64,000 nucleotides of DNA from Pedobacter steynii (GCF_001721645.1 NZ_CP017141.1:3348001-3412000); one strand, 5' to 3'; counted from the stretch's first letter, positions 1-9,051 are shown. The notes: a model not told the origin generated them from the letters alone. Numbers and translations are program-made.

Positions 1-708
1 GATCTGAATCAGACAAAACCTTTGAAAATCAGTGGAATGTCTGCCGGGGCGTATGTAAAAATGAACCTTGACCCTTACTGGGCACTGGGTTTTCACTATA
101 ATTTTGGTAAGATCAAAGCAAATGACCTGAATTCAGAAAATGAGCAATTTAGGGATAGAGGACTTAATTTTAAGACCTCCCTGAATGAAATCAGTCTGCA
201 GGTGGATTTTAATTTCTTTGAGTATTTTGCCGGCGGTGGTACCAAAAAATTCACGCCTTATATATTTACCGGGATAGGAGGGGTGTTTTTTAGCCCGAAG
301 GGATATTATCCGCACGTTCCTGAGTTGGGTGATAAAGAATATAATCTTAGATTTTACAGAACAGAGGGACAAACCGAACCTTATAAGAACTACGCGCTTA
401 CGGTCCCTTATGGGGTCGGGTTCAAAGTGAGGTTGAAAGAGAATTGGGGCTTGTTTTCTCAGATCGGATACAGAACCATATTTACAGATTACCTGGATGA
501 CGTGAGCGGGAGGTATCCTGACGATAACAAGCTGCCCGCTGACGGACTGACAGGAATCAAACTTTCCAACCCCAATACCGCATCCTCATTATCAGGGACT
601 GGACTTCCGGGGATTCAAAGGGGCGATTTTAGAAAAAGAGATACCTATATGTTTGTAGGTATTGGCATATCTTATACCTTTGTGTCCCAAAAATGTTATA
701 CATTTTAA
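1..708 (+). CDS. PorG-like (DUF6089-type) outer membrane protein, 5' end missing
   Basis: The reading frame is open from base 1, so the start and signal peptide lie upstream of the window; 235 codons are visible. The visible part looks like an outer-membrane beta-barrel: short alternating hydrophobic/aromatic strands separated by polar loops, and a last strand reading FVGIGISYTF shortly before the end. In Bacteroidota a DUF6089/PorG-type protein commonly sits just upstream of isoprenyl transferase and BamA, and that is the arrangement here (18 bp gap to uppS). PorG is known as part of the type IX secretion machinery; that role is inferred only from family and position. Another small 8-strand OmpA/OmpX-like barrel is the alternative. 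Confidence 0.75.
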   Translation, partial: DLNQTKPLKISGMSAGAYVKMNLDPYWALGFHYNFGKIKANDLNSENEQFRDRGLNFKTSLNEISLQVDFNFFEYFAGGGTKKFTPYIFTGIGGVFFSPKGYYPHVPELGDKEYNLRFYRTEGQTEPYKNYALTVPYGVGFKVRLKENWGLFSQIGYRTIFTDYLDDVSGRYPDDNKLPADGLTGIKLSNPNTASSLSGTGLPGIQRGDFRKRDTYMFVGIGISYTFVSQKCYTF

Positions 709-726
709 GCATATTTGCAATTATAA

Positions 727-1467
727 ATGGGATTTAAAGAACAAATTGACGTTACACGCCTGCCTGAGCACATCGCAATCATCATGGATGGAAATGGGAG
801 ATGGGCAAAAAATCAAGGCAAATTCAGGCATTTTGGCCATGAAAGCGGGGTGTTATCTGTAAAAGATATCGTAGAAGGCTGTGCAGATATAGGGATTAAA
901 TACCTGACTGTTTATGCATTTTCTACAGAAAACTGGAATAGGCCCATAGAAGAAGTAAATGCTTTAATGGAATTGCTGATCTCTACCATTAATCAGGAAA
1001 CAGCAACACTTAACAAGAATAACATCAGACTTAACGCCATCGGAGATATTTCATCTCTTCCACAAAAATGTATTGACGACCTGAAAAGTGCCATGGAGAA
1101 TACTGCGAAAAATACGCGTTGCACCCTGACACTTGCTTTGAGCTATAGCGCAAAATGGGAAATCATTGAGGCCGCTAAGAAATTGGCTCAAAAAGTTAAA
1201 GACCAGGAAATTAATATTGACGAAATCAATGAAAGTACTTTTTCAGCTCAGCTGACAACCACCGATATTCCGGATCCTGAACTTATGATCAGGACAAGCG
1301 GGGAACATAGGGTCAGCAATTTTCTGTTGTGGCAGATGGCATATACCGAACTGTATTTTACCGATACTTTGTGGCCCGACTTTAGAAGAGAAGACCTTTT
1401 TGAAGCAATTGTAGACTACCAAAAGCGCGAACGCCGCTTCGGTAAAATTAGTGAACAATTGAACTAA
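727..1467 (+). CDS. uppS: Isoprenyl transferase (undecaprenyl diphosphate synthase)
   Basis: Condenses isopentenyl diphosphate units onto farnesyl diphosphate to make the C55 lipid carrier for peptidoglycan and surface glycans. It is a 246-residue cytosolic enzyme of usual length. The signature HIAIIMDGNGRWA is at residues 15-27 and includes catalytic Asp21. The second conserved block, RTSGEHRVSNF, is at about 189-199 and binds the diphosphate of isopentenyl diphosphate. The sequence LYFTDTLWPDF near 213-223 is also typical. It starts 18 bp after the PorG-like gene and precedes bamA by 62 bp, the usual Bacteroidota envelope cluster. A CATATTTG sequence at 710-717 is one base off the -7 consensus and could give internal transcription. 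Confidence 0.96.
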   Translation: MGFKEQIDVTRLPEHIAIIMDGNGRWAKNQGKFRHFGHESGVLSVKDIVEGCADIGIKYLTVYAFSTENWNRPIEEVNALMELLISTINQETATLNKNNIRLNAIGDISSLPQKCIDDLKSAMENTAKNTRCTLTLALSYSAKWEIIEAAKKLAQKVKDQEINIDEINESTFSAQLTTTDIPDPELMIRTSGEHRVSNFLLWQMAYTELYFTDTLWPDFRREDLFEAIVDYQKRERRFGKISEQLN

Positions 1468-1529
1468 TTTTACTTTTAACACTTTTTAACATGTGTTTAA
1501 ATTAACTTAGCATCGATTTTTAGATTTAA

Positions 1530-4079
1530 ATGAAAAGAATATATCAACTTATATTGTTGTTATTGATTGGTTTACCATCAATGGCACAGATCCGTCCCCA
1601 GTCCAATCCTGCAACTCCTACCTTAAAAGTTAATGGCCTGGATCTGGATTATTTTAATCCCAAAGAGTATACCATCGCTGATGTGACGCTCACCGGAGCG
1701 AAGTTTTTAGACAAAGATGTCATCATCACCCTTTCAAAACTGATCAAAGGAGAGCGTATTGTTCTTCCTGGTGAGGCAACTGCCAATGCCATTAAAATTC
1801 TTTGGGAACAAGGTTTGTTTGATGATGTTCAGCTGGACATTGTTAAAATTGACGGAGATTCTGTTTATTTTGATATAGAAGTTGTAGAGCGTCCCCGTTT
1901 GAGTTCGTTTGACATTCAGGGGGTTAGCAAATCCCAGAAAACAGATATTCTTGAAAAGTTGAATGCTAAAGCAACCAAGACGATTATCAATGATAACCTG
2001 TACAATACAACCACCAGTACCATCAAAAAGTACTTGCTGGAAAAAGGTTTTTTCTTTACTTCGGTAACGTACAAAACCAAGGTTGATCCCAATCAGGAAA
2101 ACCATGTTATCCTGGAAGTAAATGTGGACAAAGGCCGTAAGGTAAAAGTTCATGAAATTAACTTTACGGGAAATCAGGCCTTTAGTGATGCCAAACTGCG
2201 TAAGTTTTTGAAAAAAACCAAACAACAGGCTTTTTATAAAGTCTTTGGTTCAGGAAAATTCAATAAAGAAAAATACGAAGAAGATAAAAAGACGCTGATT
2301 GCCAAAATGCAGGATAAAGGTTATCGTGATGCAGTAATCCTGAAAGACAGTGTTTATCAGTACAGCGATAAAGCCGTTGGGATTAAGATCGATTTATTCG
2401 AAGGGCCTAAATATTATTTCGGAAATATCAGCTGGGCCGGTAATGCCAAATATGCCGGAAAAGATCTGGAGCGTATCCTTGGTATTGAAAAAGGAGAAGT
2501 ATTCAGTGAAGAGAAGCTGGAGAAAAAATTAAGAGGCAGCCCTAATAGCGATGATGTTTCCAGTTTATACCTGAACGATGGTTATTTAACTTTTAACGTA
2601 GACCCGGTTCAGACAAAGATCTATGGTGATACAGTTGATGTGGAAGTGCGCATCTATGAAGGACCACAGTATACCAATAACAGAATAACGGTTAAAGGAA
2701 ATACCATTACCAACGACAGAGTTGTATTGCGTGATGTACGTACCAAACCAGGAGATAAATTCTCTAAAGACTTATTGATCCGTACCGTTCGTGAGATCGG
2801 TCAGATGGGTAACTTCGACGAGTCTAAAACAGTGCCTACACCTAAGCCAAATCCGGCAGATGGAACTGTAGATATTGAATATGCAGTAGAAGAAAAACCT
2901 TCTGATCAGATTGAGCTATCAGGTGGTTTTGGTGGTGGTAACATCATCGGTACTTTAGGATTGACTTTTAATAACTTCTCTTTGAAGAACCTGTTTAATC
3001 TGGATGCTTACAAACCATTGCCAAAAGGTGACGGACAGAAGTTGAGTCTTCGTGGACAGACCAATGGTAAATACTACCAGTCTTATAGTTTCTCTTTCTC
3101 AGAGCCATGGTTAGGTGGTAAAAAACCAATCAGTTTTGGGGTAAGTGCTTTTACTTCCTTACAATCGAACGGATTAAAAGAGAATGATACCCGCGGGCAG
3201 CAACAAAGAATCCGCTTAAACGGGGTAACGGTAAGTCTGGGCAGAAGATTAAACTTCCCGGATAACTACTTCCAGTTGAGCCACGCTTTGAGTTTTCAGC
3301 AATATATTCTGAACAATTATTCTGGTTATAAATTCAATACCGGTACTTCTTACAACATCAGTTTAGCGCAGGAGTTGAGCAGGGATTCCAGGGATTCCCC
3401 GATCTTCCCTACAAGCGGTTCCTTCTTTAAATTTACAATTCAGGCAACCCCTCCATATTCCTTGTTGAATAAGCTGAACTATGCTACTGCTCCGGATAAA
3501 GAATTCTATAAGTTCACCGAGTATCACAAATGGAAGTTTGAGTCTCAGTGGTTCCATAAACTTGCAGGTAAGTTCGTCGTGAAAGCACAGGCACAGTTTG
3601 GTTTCCTTGGATCGTATAACAAGGCTGTTGGAGATCCGGCATTTGAGCGCTTCAAACTGGGTGGTGATGGTATGCAGGGATTCGATTTCCTTCAGGGTTC
3701 AGAGCTGATCGCTATGCGTGGTTACTCTAACAGTGCCGTAATTCCGAATGGTTCAAACGTAAGGATTGCACAACAGTCAGGAAGTCCGATCTTCACCAAA
3801 TATATGTTGGAGTTAAGATACCCGGTAATTGCCAGTCAGTCGGCTACCGCATTCCTTGTTGCTTTTGCAGAAGGTGGAAATACCTGGAACAATTTCTCTG
3901 AATATAATCCTTTTAACGTAAGACGTTCGGCCGGTTTTGGTGCGAAGATATTTTTACCGATATTTGGATTATTGGGAATTGATTATGCGATTCCTTTTGA
4001 TAAGATTCCTGGAGTTGATAATGGAGGAAAGCAAAACTTTACTTTCAGTATTGCACAGCAGTTAGGTGGATTTAACTAA
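1530..4079 (+). CDS. bamA: Outer membrane protein assembly factor BamA
   Basis: Core of the machinery that inserts beta-barrel proteins into the outer membrane. The 849-residue product has a signal peptide (MKRIYQLILLLLIGLPSMAQ). Repeated POTRA domains follow at roughly residues 50-450, recognisable by repeating patterns such as VTLTGAKFLD, INFTGNQAFSD and ITVKGNTITND. The rest is a C-terminal Omp85 barrel with many glycine/aromatic strands and the late motif GIDYAIPFDKIPG. Length and order match Bacteroidota BamA. Two OmpH/Skp chaperone genes follow at once, as expected for factors that escort barrel substrates. The stop overlaps a possible alternative upstream start of the first ompH gene. 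Confidence 0.95.
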   Translation: MKRIYQLILLLLIGLPSMAQIRPQSNPATPTLKVNGLDLDYFNPKEYTIADVTLTGAKFLDKDVIITLSKLIKGERIVLPGEATANAIKILWEQGLFDDVQLDIVKIDGDSVYFDIEVVERPRLSSFDIQGVSKSQKTDILEKLNAKATKTIINDNLYNTTTSTIKKYLLEKGFFFTSVTYKTKVDPNQENHVILEVNVDKGRKVKVHEINFTGNQAFSDAKLRKFLKKTKQQAFYKVFGSGKFNKEKYEEDKKTLIAKMQDKGYRDAVILKDSVYQYSDKAVGIKIDLFEGPKYYFGNISWAGNAKYAGKDLERILGIEKGEVFSEEKLEKKLRGSPNSDDVSSLYLNDGYLTFNVDPVQTKIYGDTVDVEVRIYEGPQYTNNRITVKGNTITNDRVVLRDVRTKPGDKFSKDLLIRTVREIGQMGNFDESKTVPTPKPNPADGTVDIEYAVEEKPSDQIELSGGFGGGNIIGTLGLTFNNFSLKNLFNLDAYKPLPKGDGQKLSLRGQTNGKYYQSYSFSFSEPWLGGKKPISFGVSAFTSLQSNGLKENDTRGQQQRIRLNGVTVSLGRRLNFPDNYFQLSHALSFQQYILNNYSGYKFNTGTSYNISLAQELSRDSRDSPIFPTSGSFFKFTIQATPPYSLLNKLNYATAPDKEFYKFTEYHKWKFESQWFHKLAGKFVVKAQAQFGFLGSYNKAVGDPAFERFKLGGDGMQGFDFLQGSELIAMRGYSNSAVIPNGSNVRIAQQSGSPIFTKYMLELRYPVIASQSATAFLVAFAEGGNTWNNFSEYNPFNVRRSAGFGAKIFLPIFGLLGIDYAIPFDKIPGVDNGGKQNFTFSIAQQLGGFN

Positions 4080-4092
4080 TAAAAACAGACGA

Positions 4093-4623
4093 ATGAAAAA
4101 ATATCTTTTAATATGCTTCTTAACTTTTACGTGCATGGGAGCCTTTGCTCAGAAATTCGCGTATGTTGACACAGAATATATCTTAAAGCACCTTCCTGAA
4201 TATAAGTCCGCTTTAAGCCAGTTGAATGTTTTATCACAACAATGGCAGGGACAGGTAGATCAGAACTTTGTAGAGATCGATAAGATGTACAAAGCTTATC
4301 AGGCCGATCAGGTTTTGTTAACTGCGGATATGCGCAAAAGAAGAGAAAACGACATCATCGAAAAGGAGAAAGAAGCGAAAGATTTTCAACGTAAGATCTT
4401 CGGTCCGGATGGCGAACTTTTCCAGTCCCGGACTAAACTACTTAACCCTATTCAGGATAAAGTAACAAAGACCATCAGTGAAGTAGCGAAAGCTAAACTT
4501 TTTGATTTCATCTTTGATAAAAGCAGTGAATCGACTATGATGATTTATGCCAGCAGCAATTACGATGTTAGTAATGATGTCATCAGGTTATTGGGATTTA
4601 AGCCTGGGTCGATCTTAAAATAA
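4093..4623 (+). CDS. OmpH/Skp family periplasmic chaperone, first copy
   Basis: A 176-residue exported protein that probably holds unfolded outer-membrane proteins in the periplasm for BamA. I chose the ATG at 4093 because it gives a clean signal peptide (MKKYLLICFLTFTCMGAFAQ); an in-frame ATG at 4066 overlaps the bamA stop and adds nine polar residues. After cleavage comes KFAYVDTEYILKHLPEYKSA, the usual OmpH/Skp beginning, then a long charged alpha-helical stretch (about residues 45-120) that would form a coiled-coil tentacle, then a short beta-rich end with FDFIFDKSS. It lies 13 bp after bamA and 45 bp before a second copy. Confidence 0.9.
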   Translation: MKKYLLICFLTFTCMGAFAQKFAYVDTEYILKHLPEYKSALSQLNVLSQQWQGQVDQNFVEIDKMYKAYQADQVLLTADMRKRRENDIIEKEKEAKDFQRKIFGPDGELFQSRTKLLNPIQDKVTKTISEVAKAKLFDFIFDKSSESTMMIYASSNYDVSNDVIRLLGFKPGSILK

Positions 4624-4668
4624 CACACACACATAAACAAGTAAAAACAATTATTAAGACAAATAGAA

Positions 4669-5223
4669 ATGAGAAAGTCAATTAACGCATTTTTTGTAGC
4701 AGCGGGGTTATTGTTTACTGCCAACATTGCAAATGCACAACAAAAATTCGCACATTTAAATTCAGCATTGATCATTGAAGCAATGCCGGAAGTGAAAGCA
4801 GCGAGAACAACATTAGAAGCCTTTGGAAAAACGAAACAAGCTGACGTTGAGAAAATGATTTCTGAATATCAGGTTAAACTACAGGCAGCTGAAGCTAAGC
4901 AAAAAACAATGAGCGAAGCAAATAAAGAAACTGTTGGTAAAGAGTTACAAACTATGGGTGCTGAATTACAGGATCTTCAAAAACGTATTGAAGATGCAAG
5001 AGCTAAAGCACAACAGGAAATGGAAGCTAAAAATGCGGAATTGTTTAACCCTATTCAGGTAAAAGCTGATGCAGCAATTAAAGCTGTTTCTAAAGAAAAA
5101 GGTTTTGCTTATGTATTTGATACTGCAAACCAGGCTTTAGTTTATTGGGATGGTGGGGATGATATCACAGCAGCTGTTAAAGCTAAATTGGGTATCGCAG
5201 CAACTGCAGCTCCTAAGAAATAA
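4669..5223 (+). CDS. OmpH/Skp family periplasmic chaperone, second copy
   Basis: A 184-residue paralogue of the preceding gene. It has a signal peptide ending ANIANAQQ, then KFAHLNSALIIEAMPEVKAA, which aligns with the start of the first copy, then a long Lys/Glu/Ala/Gln-rich coiled-coil region (about residues 45-125), and finally the conserved FAYVFDTAN segment. The tail KAKLGIAATAAPKK is Ala/Lys-rich. Tandem ompH genes after bamA are common in this phylum. A strong terminator hairpin begins 23 bp after the stop, so this is probably the last gene of the envelope transcript. Confidence 0.9.
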   Translation: MRKSINAFFVAAGLLFTANIANAQQKFAHLNSALIIEAMPEVKAARTTLEAFGKTKQADVEKMISEYQVKLQAAEAKQKTMSEANKETVGKELQTMGAELQDLQKRIEDARAKAQQEMEAKNAELFNPIQVKADAAIKAVSKEKGFAYVFDTANQALVYWDGGDDITAAVKAKLGIAATAAPKK

Positions 5224-5246
5224 TTAAAATTAAAATATTTAAATTG

Positions 5247-5282
5247 CGGGATTGAGTGATAAAACTCAATCCCGTTTTTTTT
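5247..5282 (+). terminator. Rho-independent terminator after the ompH pair
   Basis: A perfect 10-bp stem (CGGGATTGAG at 5247-5256 with CTCAATCCCG at 5265-5274) with an 8-nt loop, followed by an unbroken run of eight T. It should end the uppS-bamA-ompH transcript. The T run ends only three bases before the murI start codon. Confidence 0.9.
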
Positions 5283-5285
5283 ATA

Positions 5286-6116
5286 ATGAATATTGGACAA
5301 TCTATTGGCGTTTTTGATTCTGGTTATGGTGGTTTAACGGTGTTTAAATCGATTGTTGAAAAGTTACCTCAATACAACTATATCTATCTGGGCGATAACG
5401 CCCGTGCCCCCTATGGAGATCATTCTTACGAAACCATTTATCAATATACACTGGAATGTGTGGAATGGCTTTTTGCTCAGGGTTGCCCCCTAGTGATCCT
5501 GGCCTGTAATACGGCTTCGGCAAAAGCCCTTCGCAGCATCCAGCAAAAAGTACTTCCCTTGAAGTATCCGAATCACCGGGTGTTGGGGGTCATAAGACCC
5601 ACAGCAGAAATAGTAGGGGATTTCAGTACACATAAAACGATAGGAGTGATGGGGACCAGAGGAACGGTGAACTCTTTGTCGTACCCGATGGAAATTGCTA
5701 AGTTTTTTCCCGAAGTAAAAGTACTGCAACAAAGCTGCCCGATGTGGGTCCCATTGATTGAAAATAATGAACACCTGAATCCCGGTGCAGATTATTTTGT
5801 GAAGAAGTACCTTGAGGAATTATTGGCTCAGGATGCAGACATTGATTGTATCCTGCTGGCTTGTACCCATTATCCTTTAATGATTCCAAAGCTTCAGGCT
5901 TTACTTCCCGAAGGCATCCGATTGCTGGGGCAAACCGATATTGTTGCCGATAGCCTTGATGCCTATTTAAAAAAGCATCCTGAGATTGCGGTTAAAATAG
6001 CGAAAGACGGAATGCGGCATTTCTATACTTCCGGAGATACGGAGGTCTTTGATAAACATGCTTCCATTTTCTTCGGGGCGGAAATCAGTTCTGAACAGAT
6101 GCACCTTCAAATCTAA
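5286..6116 (+). CDS. murI: Glutamate racemase
   Basis: Makes D-glutamate for peptidoglycan by cofactor-independent racemisation of L-glutamate. The ATG at 5286 begins MNIGQSIGVFDSGYGGL, where FDSG (Asp11-Ser12) is the conserved N-terminal active-site motif. A longer frame from 5256 would run through the terminator stem and is rejected. The two catalytic cysteines are Cys74 (LACNTASAKA) and Cys193 (LLACTHYPLM). Length is 276 residues, normal for the family. The start codon abuts the upstream terminator, so murI has either almost no leader or depends on read-through. A terminator follows. Confidence 0.95.
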   Translation: MNIGQSIGVFDSGYGGLTVFKSIVEKLPQYNYIYLGDNARAPYGDHSYETIYQYTLECVEWLFAQGCPLVILACNTASAKALRSIQQKVLPLKYPNHRVLGVIRPTAEIVGDFSTHKTIGVMGTRGTVNSLSYPMEIAKFFPEVKVLQQSCPMWVPLIENNEHLNPGADYFVKKYLEELLAQDADIDCILLACTHYPLMIPKLQALLPEGIRLLGQTDIVADSLDAYLKKHPEIAVKIAKDGMRHFYTSGDTEVFDKHASIFFGAEISSEQMHLQI

Positions 6117-6122
6117 TCCTGC

Positions 6123-6149
6123 CAGCTCCGATCCGGGGCTGTTTTTTTT
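6123..6149 (+). terminator. Rho-independent terminator after murI
   Basis: The stem CAGCTCCG (6123-6130) with CGGGGCTG (6134-6141) has one G-T pair, a three-base loop, then a run of eight T. It begins seven bases after the murI stop. The 163 bp from here to the next gene (6313) hold no feature I can support. Confidence 0.8.
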
Positions 6150-6312
6150 ATCTGAATATTTTCTTGTCTGTTCGTCGAAAAGTAATGGCAGTTGGTCGAC
6201 TGTTACTGCGGCATGGTCTAATGCGCCAAAAAACGCTGAAACGTTTCCTGTGTGATGGCGTCTTATCTACAAAACAACAATTAAATAAATAAAAAACTTA
6301 AAACTAAAAGAT

Positions 6313-6855
6313 ATGAAAACTTCGATCAAAACCTTATTCGCTTCAGCTTTAACTGCTATCGTTTTAACTTCTTCAGCCTTCACTACTTTCGCTAAAGATA
6401 CTACACCTGTAAGCGCATCAGCTGCTGTAAAATTCAATAAAGTAGTTGTTACCGGAAATGCTAAAGTGGTATTGGTACAGGGCAATTCAGAAAGCGTTAC
6501 CACCAATGATGAGCTTAGCGCCAACACTACCGTTCAGCAAAAAGGATATACTTTGTACATCAACTCTACAGAGAGCAGCCCGGCAACCATCTATGTAAAT
6601 GTAAAAGATCTGCAAAGAATTGATGCCTCCAATACTGCTCAGGTAAAAACCCGTGGTAACTTCGACTTAGCCGTTCTTCAGATCTTTTTAAAAGATGGGG
6701 CCAAAGCAAATGTAAATGCAAAAGTAGGCAGCCTTTATACTGACATGAAAGATCAGTCTGACCTGAAACTGAGCGGTTCATCAGCAGAACACAGCCTGGT
6801 AAGAAATGATGTTTCAAAATTAAACCTGAATGATTTTGTAATTGCTAAACTATAA
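6313..6855 (+). CDS. Exported GIN-domain (DUF2807-like) protein
   Basis: A 180-residue exported protein of unknown function. The first 28 residues are a signal peptide (MKTSIKTLFASALTAIVLTS then SAFTTFA). The rest resembles the head GIN domain common in Bacteroidota: FNKVVVTGNAKVVLVQGN followed by short beta-strand repeats such as LQRIDASNTAQVKTRGNFDL and ANVNAKVGSLYTDMKD, as expected for a right-handed beta-helix or beta-roll. It is shorter than many family members (about 230 residues), so it may carry only part of the repeat stack. It stands alone between two terminators. Confidence 0.75.
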   Translation: MKTSIKTLFASALTAIVLTSSAFTTFAKDTTPVSASAAVKFNKVVVTGNAKVVLVQGNSESVTTNDELSANTTVQQKGYTLYINSTESSPATIYVNVKDLQRIDASNTAQVKTRGNFDLAVLQIFLKDGAKANVNAKVGSLYTDMKDQSDLKLSGSSAEHSLVRNDVSKLNLNDFVIAKL

Positions 6856-6902
6856 AAGACCGGAACTCCCGATAAGAAAGAACTGAAAATCATTTCTGCA
6901 AG

Positions 6903-6931
6903 AAACCGCTCCTCCGAATGTGCGGTTTTTT
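6903..6931 (+). terminator. Probable terminator after the GIN-domain gene
   Basis: AAACCGC (6903-6909) pairs with GCGGTTT (6922-6928) around a 12-nt loop, and the right arm runs into seven T. It begins 48 bp after the stop codon. Confidence 0.7.
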
Positions 6932-7047
6932 TGTGCGATAAACTGTCGCTTTTTATGCTGCTAAACGGTTTAAATGATGTTTGAACATCTGATTATAATC
7001 TTAATGAAAGATTGTATTTCTTTCTAGGTTCTAATTATTATTAACGG

Positions 7048-7055
7048 TAAATTTG
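7048..7055 (+). promoter_or_regulatory. -7 promoter element upstream of the PurF-type gene
   Basis: TAAATTTG fits the Bacteroidota -7 consensus TAnnTTTG and lies 19 bp before the start codon at 7075. I see no good TTTG at the -33 position, so the assignment rests on one element and its location. Confidence 0.35.
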
Positions 7056-7074
7056 CGGCTCAAATCACACACCA

Positions 7075-8976
7075 ATGAGCGACTCGATCAAGCATGAATG
7101 CGGAATAGCCTTTATCCGCCTTTTAAAACCTCTCTCATACTACCAGGAAAAATACGGTACAGCACTCTGGGGACTGAATAAGCTTTATCTTTTGATGGAA
7201 AAGCAACACAACCGCGGACAGGATGGAGCCGGTATTGCCACCATTAAACTTGATGTTAAACCAGGACACCGCTATATCAGCAGGTACCGGTCTATGGCAC
7301 AAAATGCGGTGGCAGACATTTTTGGATATGTACAAAATAAATTTGTAGACATCCAGAATGAAACCCCTGAGTTGATGCAGGATGCGGAATGGTTAAAATC
7401 CAATGTCAGTTTTATCGGGGAAGTTCTGTTAGGTCATCTTCGTTATGGTACCCATGGTCAGAACAGTATTGAAAACTGTCATCCTTTCTTACGTCAGAAT
7501 AACTGGATGACCCGTAATCTTGTGATTGCAGGTAACTTCAACATGACGAATGTAGAAGAGTTACTGGAGCAATTGTATGAGTTGGGACAACATCCAAAAG
7601 AAAAAGCGGATACCGTTACTGTCCTTGAAAAAATTGGTCATTTCCTTGACGATGAGAATCAGGAGCTTTTTGATGCTTATAAGAAAGAAGGATTGGATAA
7701 CGTAGAAATTACCCATAAAATCTCTGAAGGTTTAGATATTGCTAAAATCCTGCGTCGTTCTGCTAAAAACTGGGATGGTGGATATGCGATCTCCGGAATT
7801 GTTGGTAATGGGGATGCTTTTGTGCTTCGTGACCCTTCAGGAATACGTCCGGCATTTTATTATGCTGATGATGAAATCGTAGTTGCTGCTTCAGAAAGAC
7901 CAGCAATTCAGACGGCCTTCAACATTCCATTCAAAGATGTTAAAGAAATCGAACCGGGACATGCTTTAATCGTTAAGAAAAGTGGTAAAGTTACTCAGGA
8001 AGTGTTCAGAGATCCTCAGGAAAAAAGAGCCTGCTCATTTGAACGTATTTATTTCTCCAGAGGGAGTGATGCGGATATTTATAAAGAAAGAAAACAATTA
8101 GGTGCGCTATTGTGTGATCAGATTTTGAAAGCAGTAAGTGCAGACCTTAAAAATACAGTATTCTCTTTTATCCCGAATACTGCTGAAGTGTCTTTCTACG
8201 GAATGGTGGAAGGATTACACAGCTATATCAGAGGCGTACAAAAGGATACATTACTGAACCGTAAAGAAGAACTGAACGATCAGGAACTGGATGAGCTGCT
8301 TTCAATGAACCCACGGGTGGAGAAGCTGGCGATTAAGGATGTGAAATTAAGAACATTCATTACCCAGGACGCGGACAGACAGGATATGGTGGCGCATGTT
8401 TATGATACGACTTACGGCATCATTAAAAATGATACCGATACTTTAGTTGCGATAGATGATTCAATTGTAAGGGGAACAACGCTGAAACAAAGCATCATCA
8501 AAATCATTGACAGATTACATCCTAAGAAGATCATTATTGTTTCTTCTGCACCTCAGATCCGTTACCCGGATTGCTACGGTATAGATATGTCTAAAATGGG
8601 GCAGTTTGTAGCTTTTGAAGCGGCGATCCAATTGTTAAAGGAACGTGGTATGGAACACATCATCGAAGAAGTTTACCAGAAATGTAAAGCTTCCCTGTTG
8701 TTGCCTAAAGAGGAGATCGTAAATCATGTGAAAGACATTTACAGACCTTTCACACAAGAAGAGATCTCTGCTCAGATTACGAAGATTATTACCCCTGCAA
8801 ACATCAATGCTGAGGTTGAGGTGATTTATCAAACTTTAGATAATTTACATGTGGCTTGTCCTAACCATACCGGCGACTGGTATTTCTCTGGAAATTATCC
8901 AACTCCAGGTGGAAACAAAGTAGTGATCAAAGCTTTTGTGAACTGGAAAGAAGGAAACAACCAGAGAGCTTACTAA
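7075..8976 (+). CDS. Amidophosphoribosyltransferase-type enzyme (long PurF homologue)
   Basis: PurF enzymes transfer glutamine-derived ammonia to PRPP, the first committed step of purine synthesis. This 633-residue protein has an N-terminal glutaminase domain with CGIAF starting at Cys9, so the nucleophile would be exposed only after removal of an eight-residue propeptide, as in some other PurF enzymes. RGQDGAGIA and LRYGTHG follow. The phosphoribosyltransferase domain has the PRPP loop VAIDDSIVRGTT at about 458-469. Usual PurF proteins are near 500 residues; the extra length lies after residue 350 and at the C-terminus. Long versions are known in Bacteroidota, often beside a canonical PurF elsewhere in the genome, so the exact role here is less certain than the fold. 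Confidence 0.85.
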   Translation: MSDSIKHECGIAFIRLLKPLSYYQEKYGTALWGLNKLYLLMEKQHNRGQDGAGIATIKLDVKPGHRYISRYRSMAQNAVADIFGYVQNKFVDIQNETPELMQDAEWLKSNVSFIGEVLLGHLRYGTHGQNSIENCHPFLRQNNWMTRNLVIAGNFNMTNVEELLEQLYELGQHPKEKADTVTVLEKIGHFLDDENQELFDAYKKEGLDNVEITHKISEGLDIAKILRRSAKNWDGGYAISGIVGNGDAFVLRDPSGIRPAFYYADDEIVVAASERPAIQTAFNIPFKDVKEIEPGHALIVKKSGKVTQEVFRDPQEKRACSFERIYFSRGSDADIYKERKQLGALLCDQILKAVSADLKNTVFSFIPNTAEVSFYGMVEGLHSYIRGVQKDTLLNRKEELNDQELDELLSMNPRVEKLAIKDVKLRTFITQDADRQDMVAHVYDTTYGIIKNDTDTLVAIDDSIVRGTTLKQSIIKIIDRLHPKKIIIVSSAPQIRYPDCYGIDMSKMGQFVAFEAAIQLLKERGMEHIIEEVYQKCKASLLLPKEEIVNHVKDIYRPFTQEEISAQITKIITPANINAEVEVIYQTLDNLHVACPNHTGDWYFSGNYPTPGGNKVVIKAFVNWKEGNNQRAY

Positions 8977-8997
8977 AATAAGCTGGTTATAAAATAT

Positions 8998-9035
8998 AAT
9001 CCCCGCTATAGTTAAAGCTATAGCGGGGATTTTTT
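8998..9035. terminator. Strong terminator between convergent purF-type and lysE-type genes
   Basis: A perfect 14-bp stem (8998-9011 with 9018-9031), loop TTAAAG, followed on the + strand by a T run. The left flank is A-rich, so the hairpin could also work for the minus-strand gene that ends at 9052. Confidence 0.88.
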
Positions 9036-9051
9036 GTATGGGCATTGATGA

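Noticed and set aside
1734..2225. 163-residue minus-strand frame inside bamA
   Set aside because: It lies entirely within a clear BamA coding region and has no family features; it is an antisense shadow.
6049..6255. 68-residue frame overlapping the end of murI
   Set aside because: It crosses the murI stop and a terminator hairpin and has no coding features.
6150..6312. Partial inverted repeat in the gap between murI and the GIN-domain gene
   Set aside because: Arms around GTAATGGCAGT and ACTGTTAC need a three-base bulge and have no context; not enough to call a site.
6976..6989. GATGTT-TG-AACATC palindrome upstream of the PurF-type gene
   Set aside because: The 6-bp arms are short and it lies well upstream of the -7 element; such palindromes are expected by chance in this AT-rich DNA.
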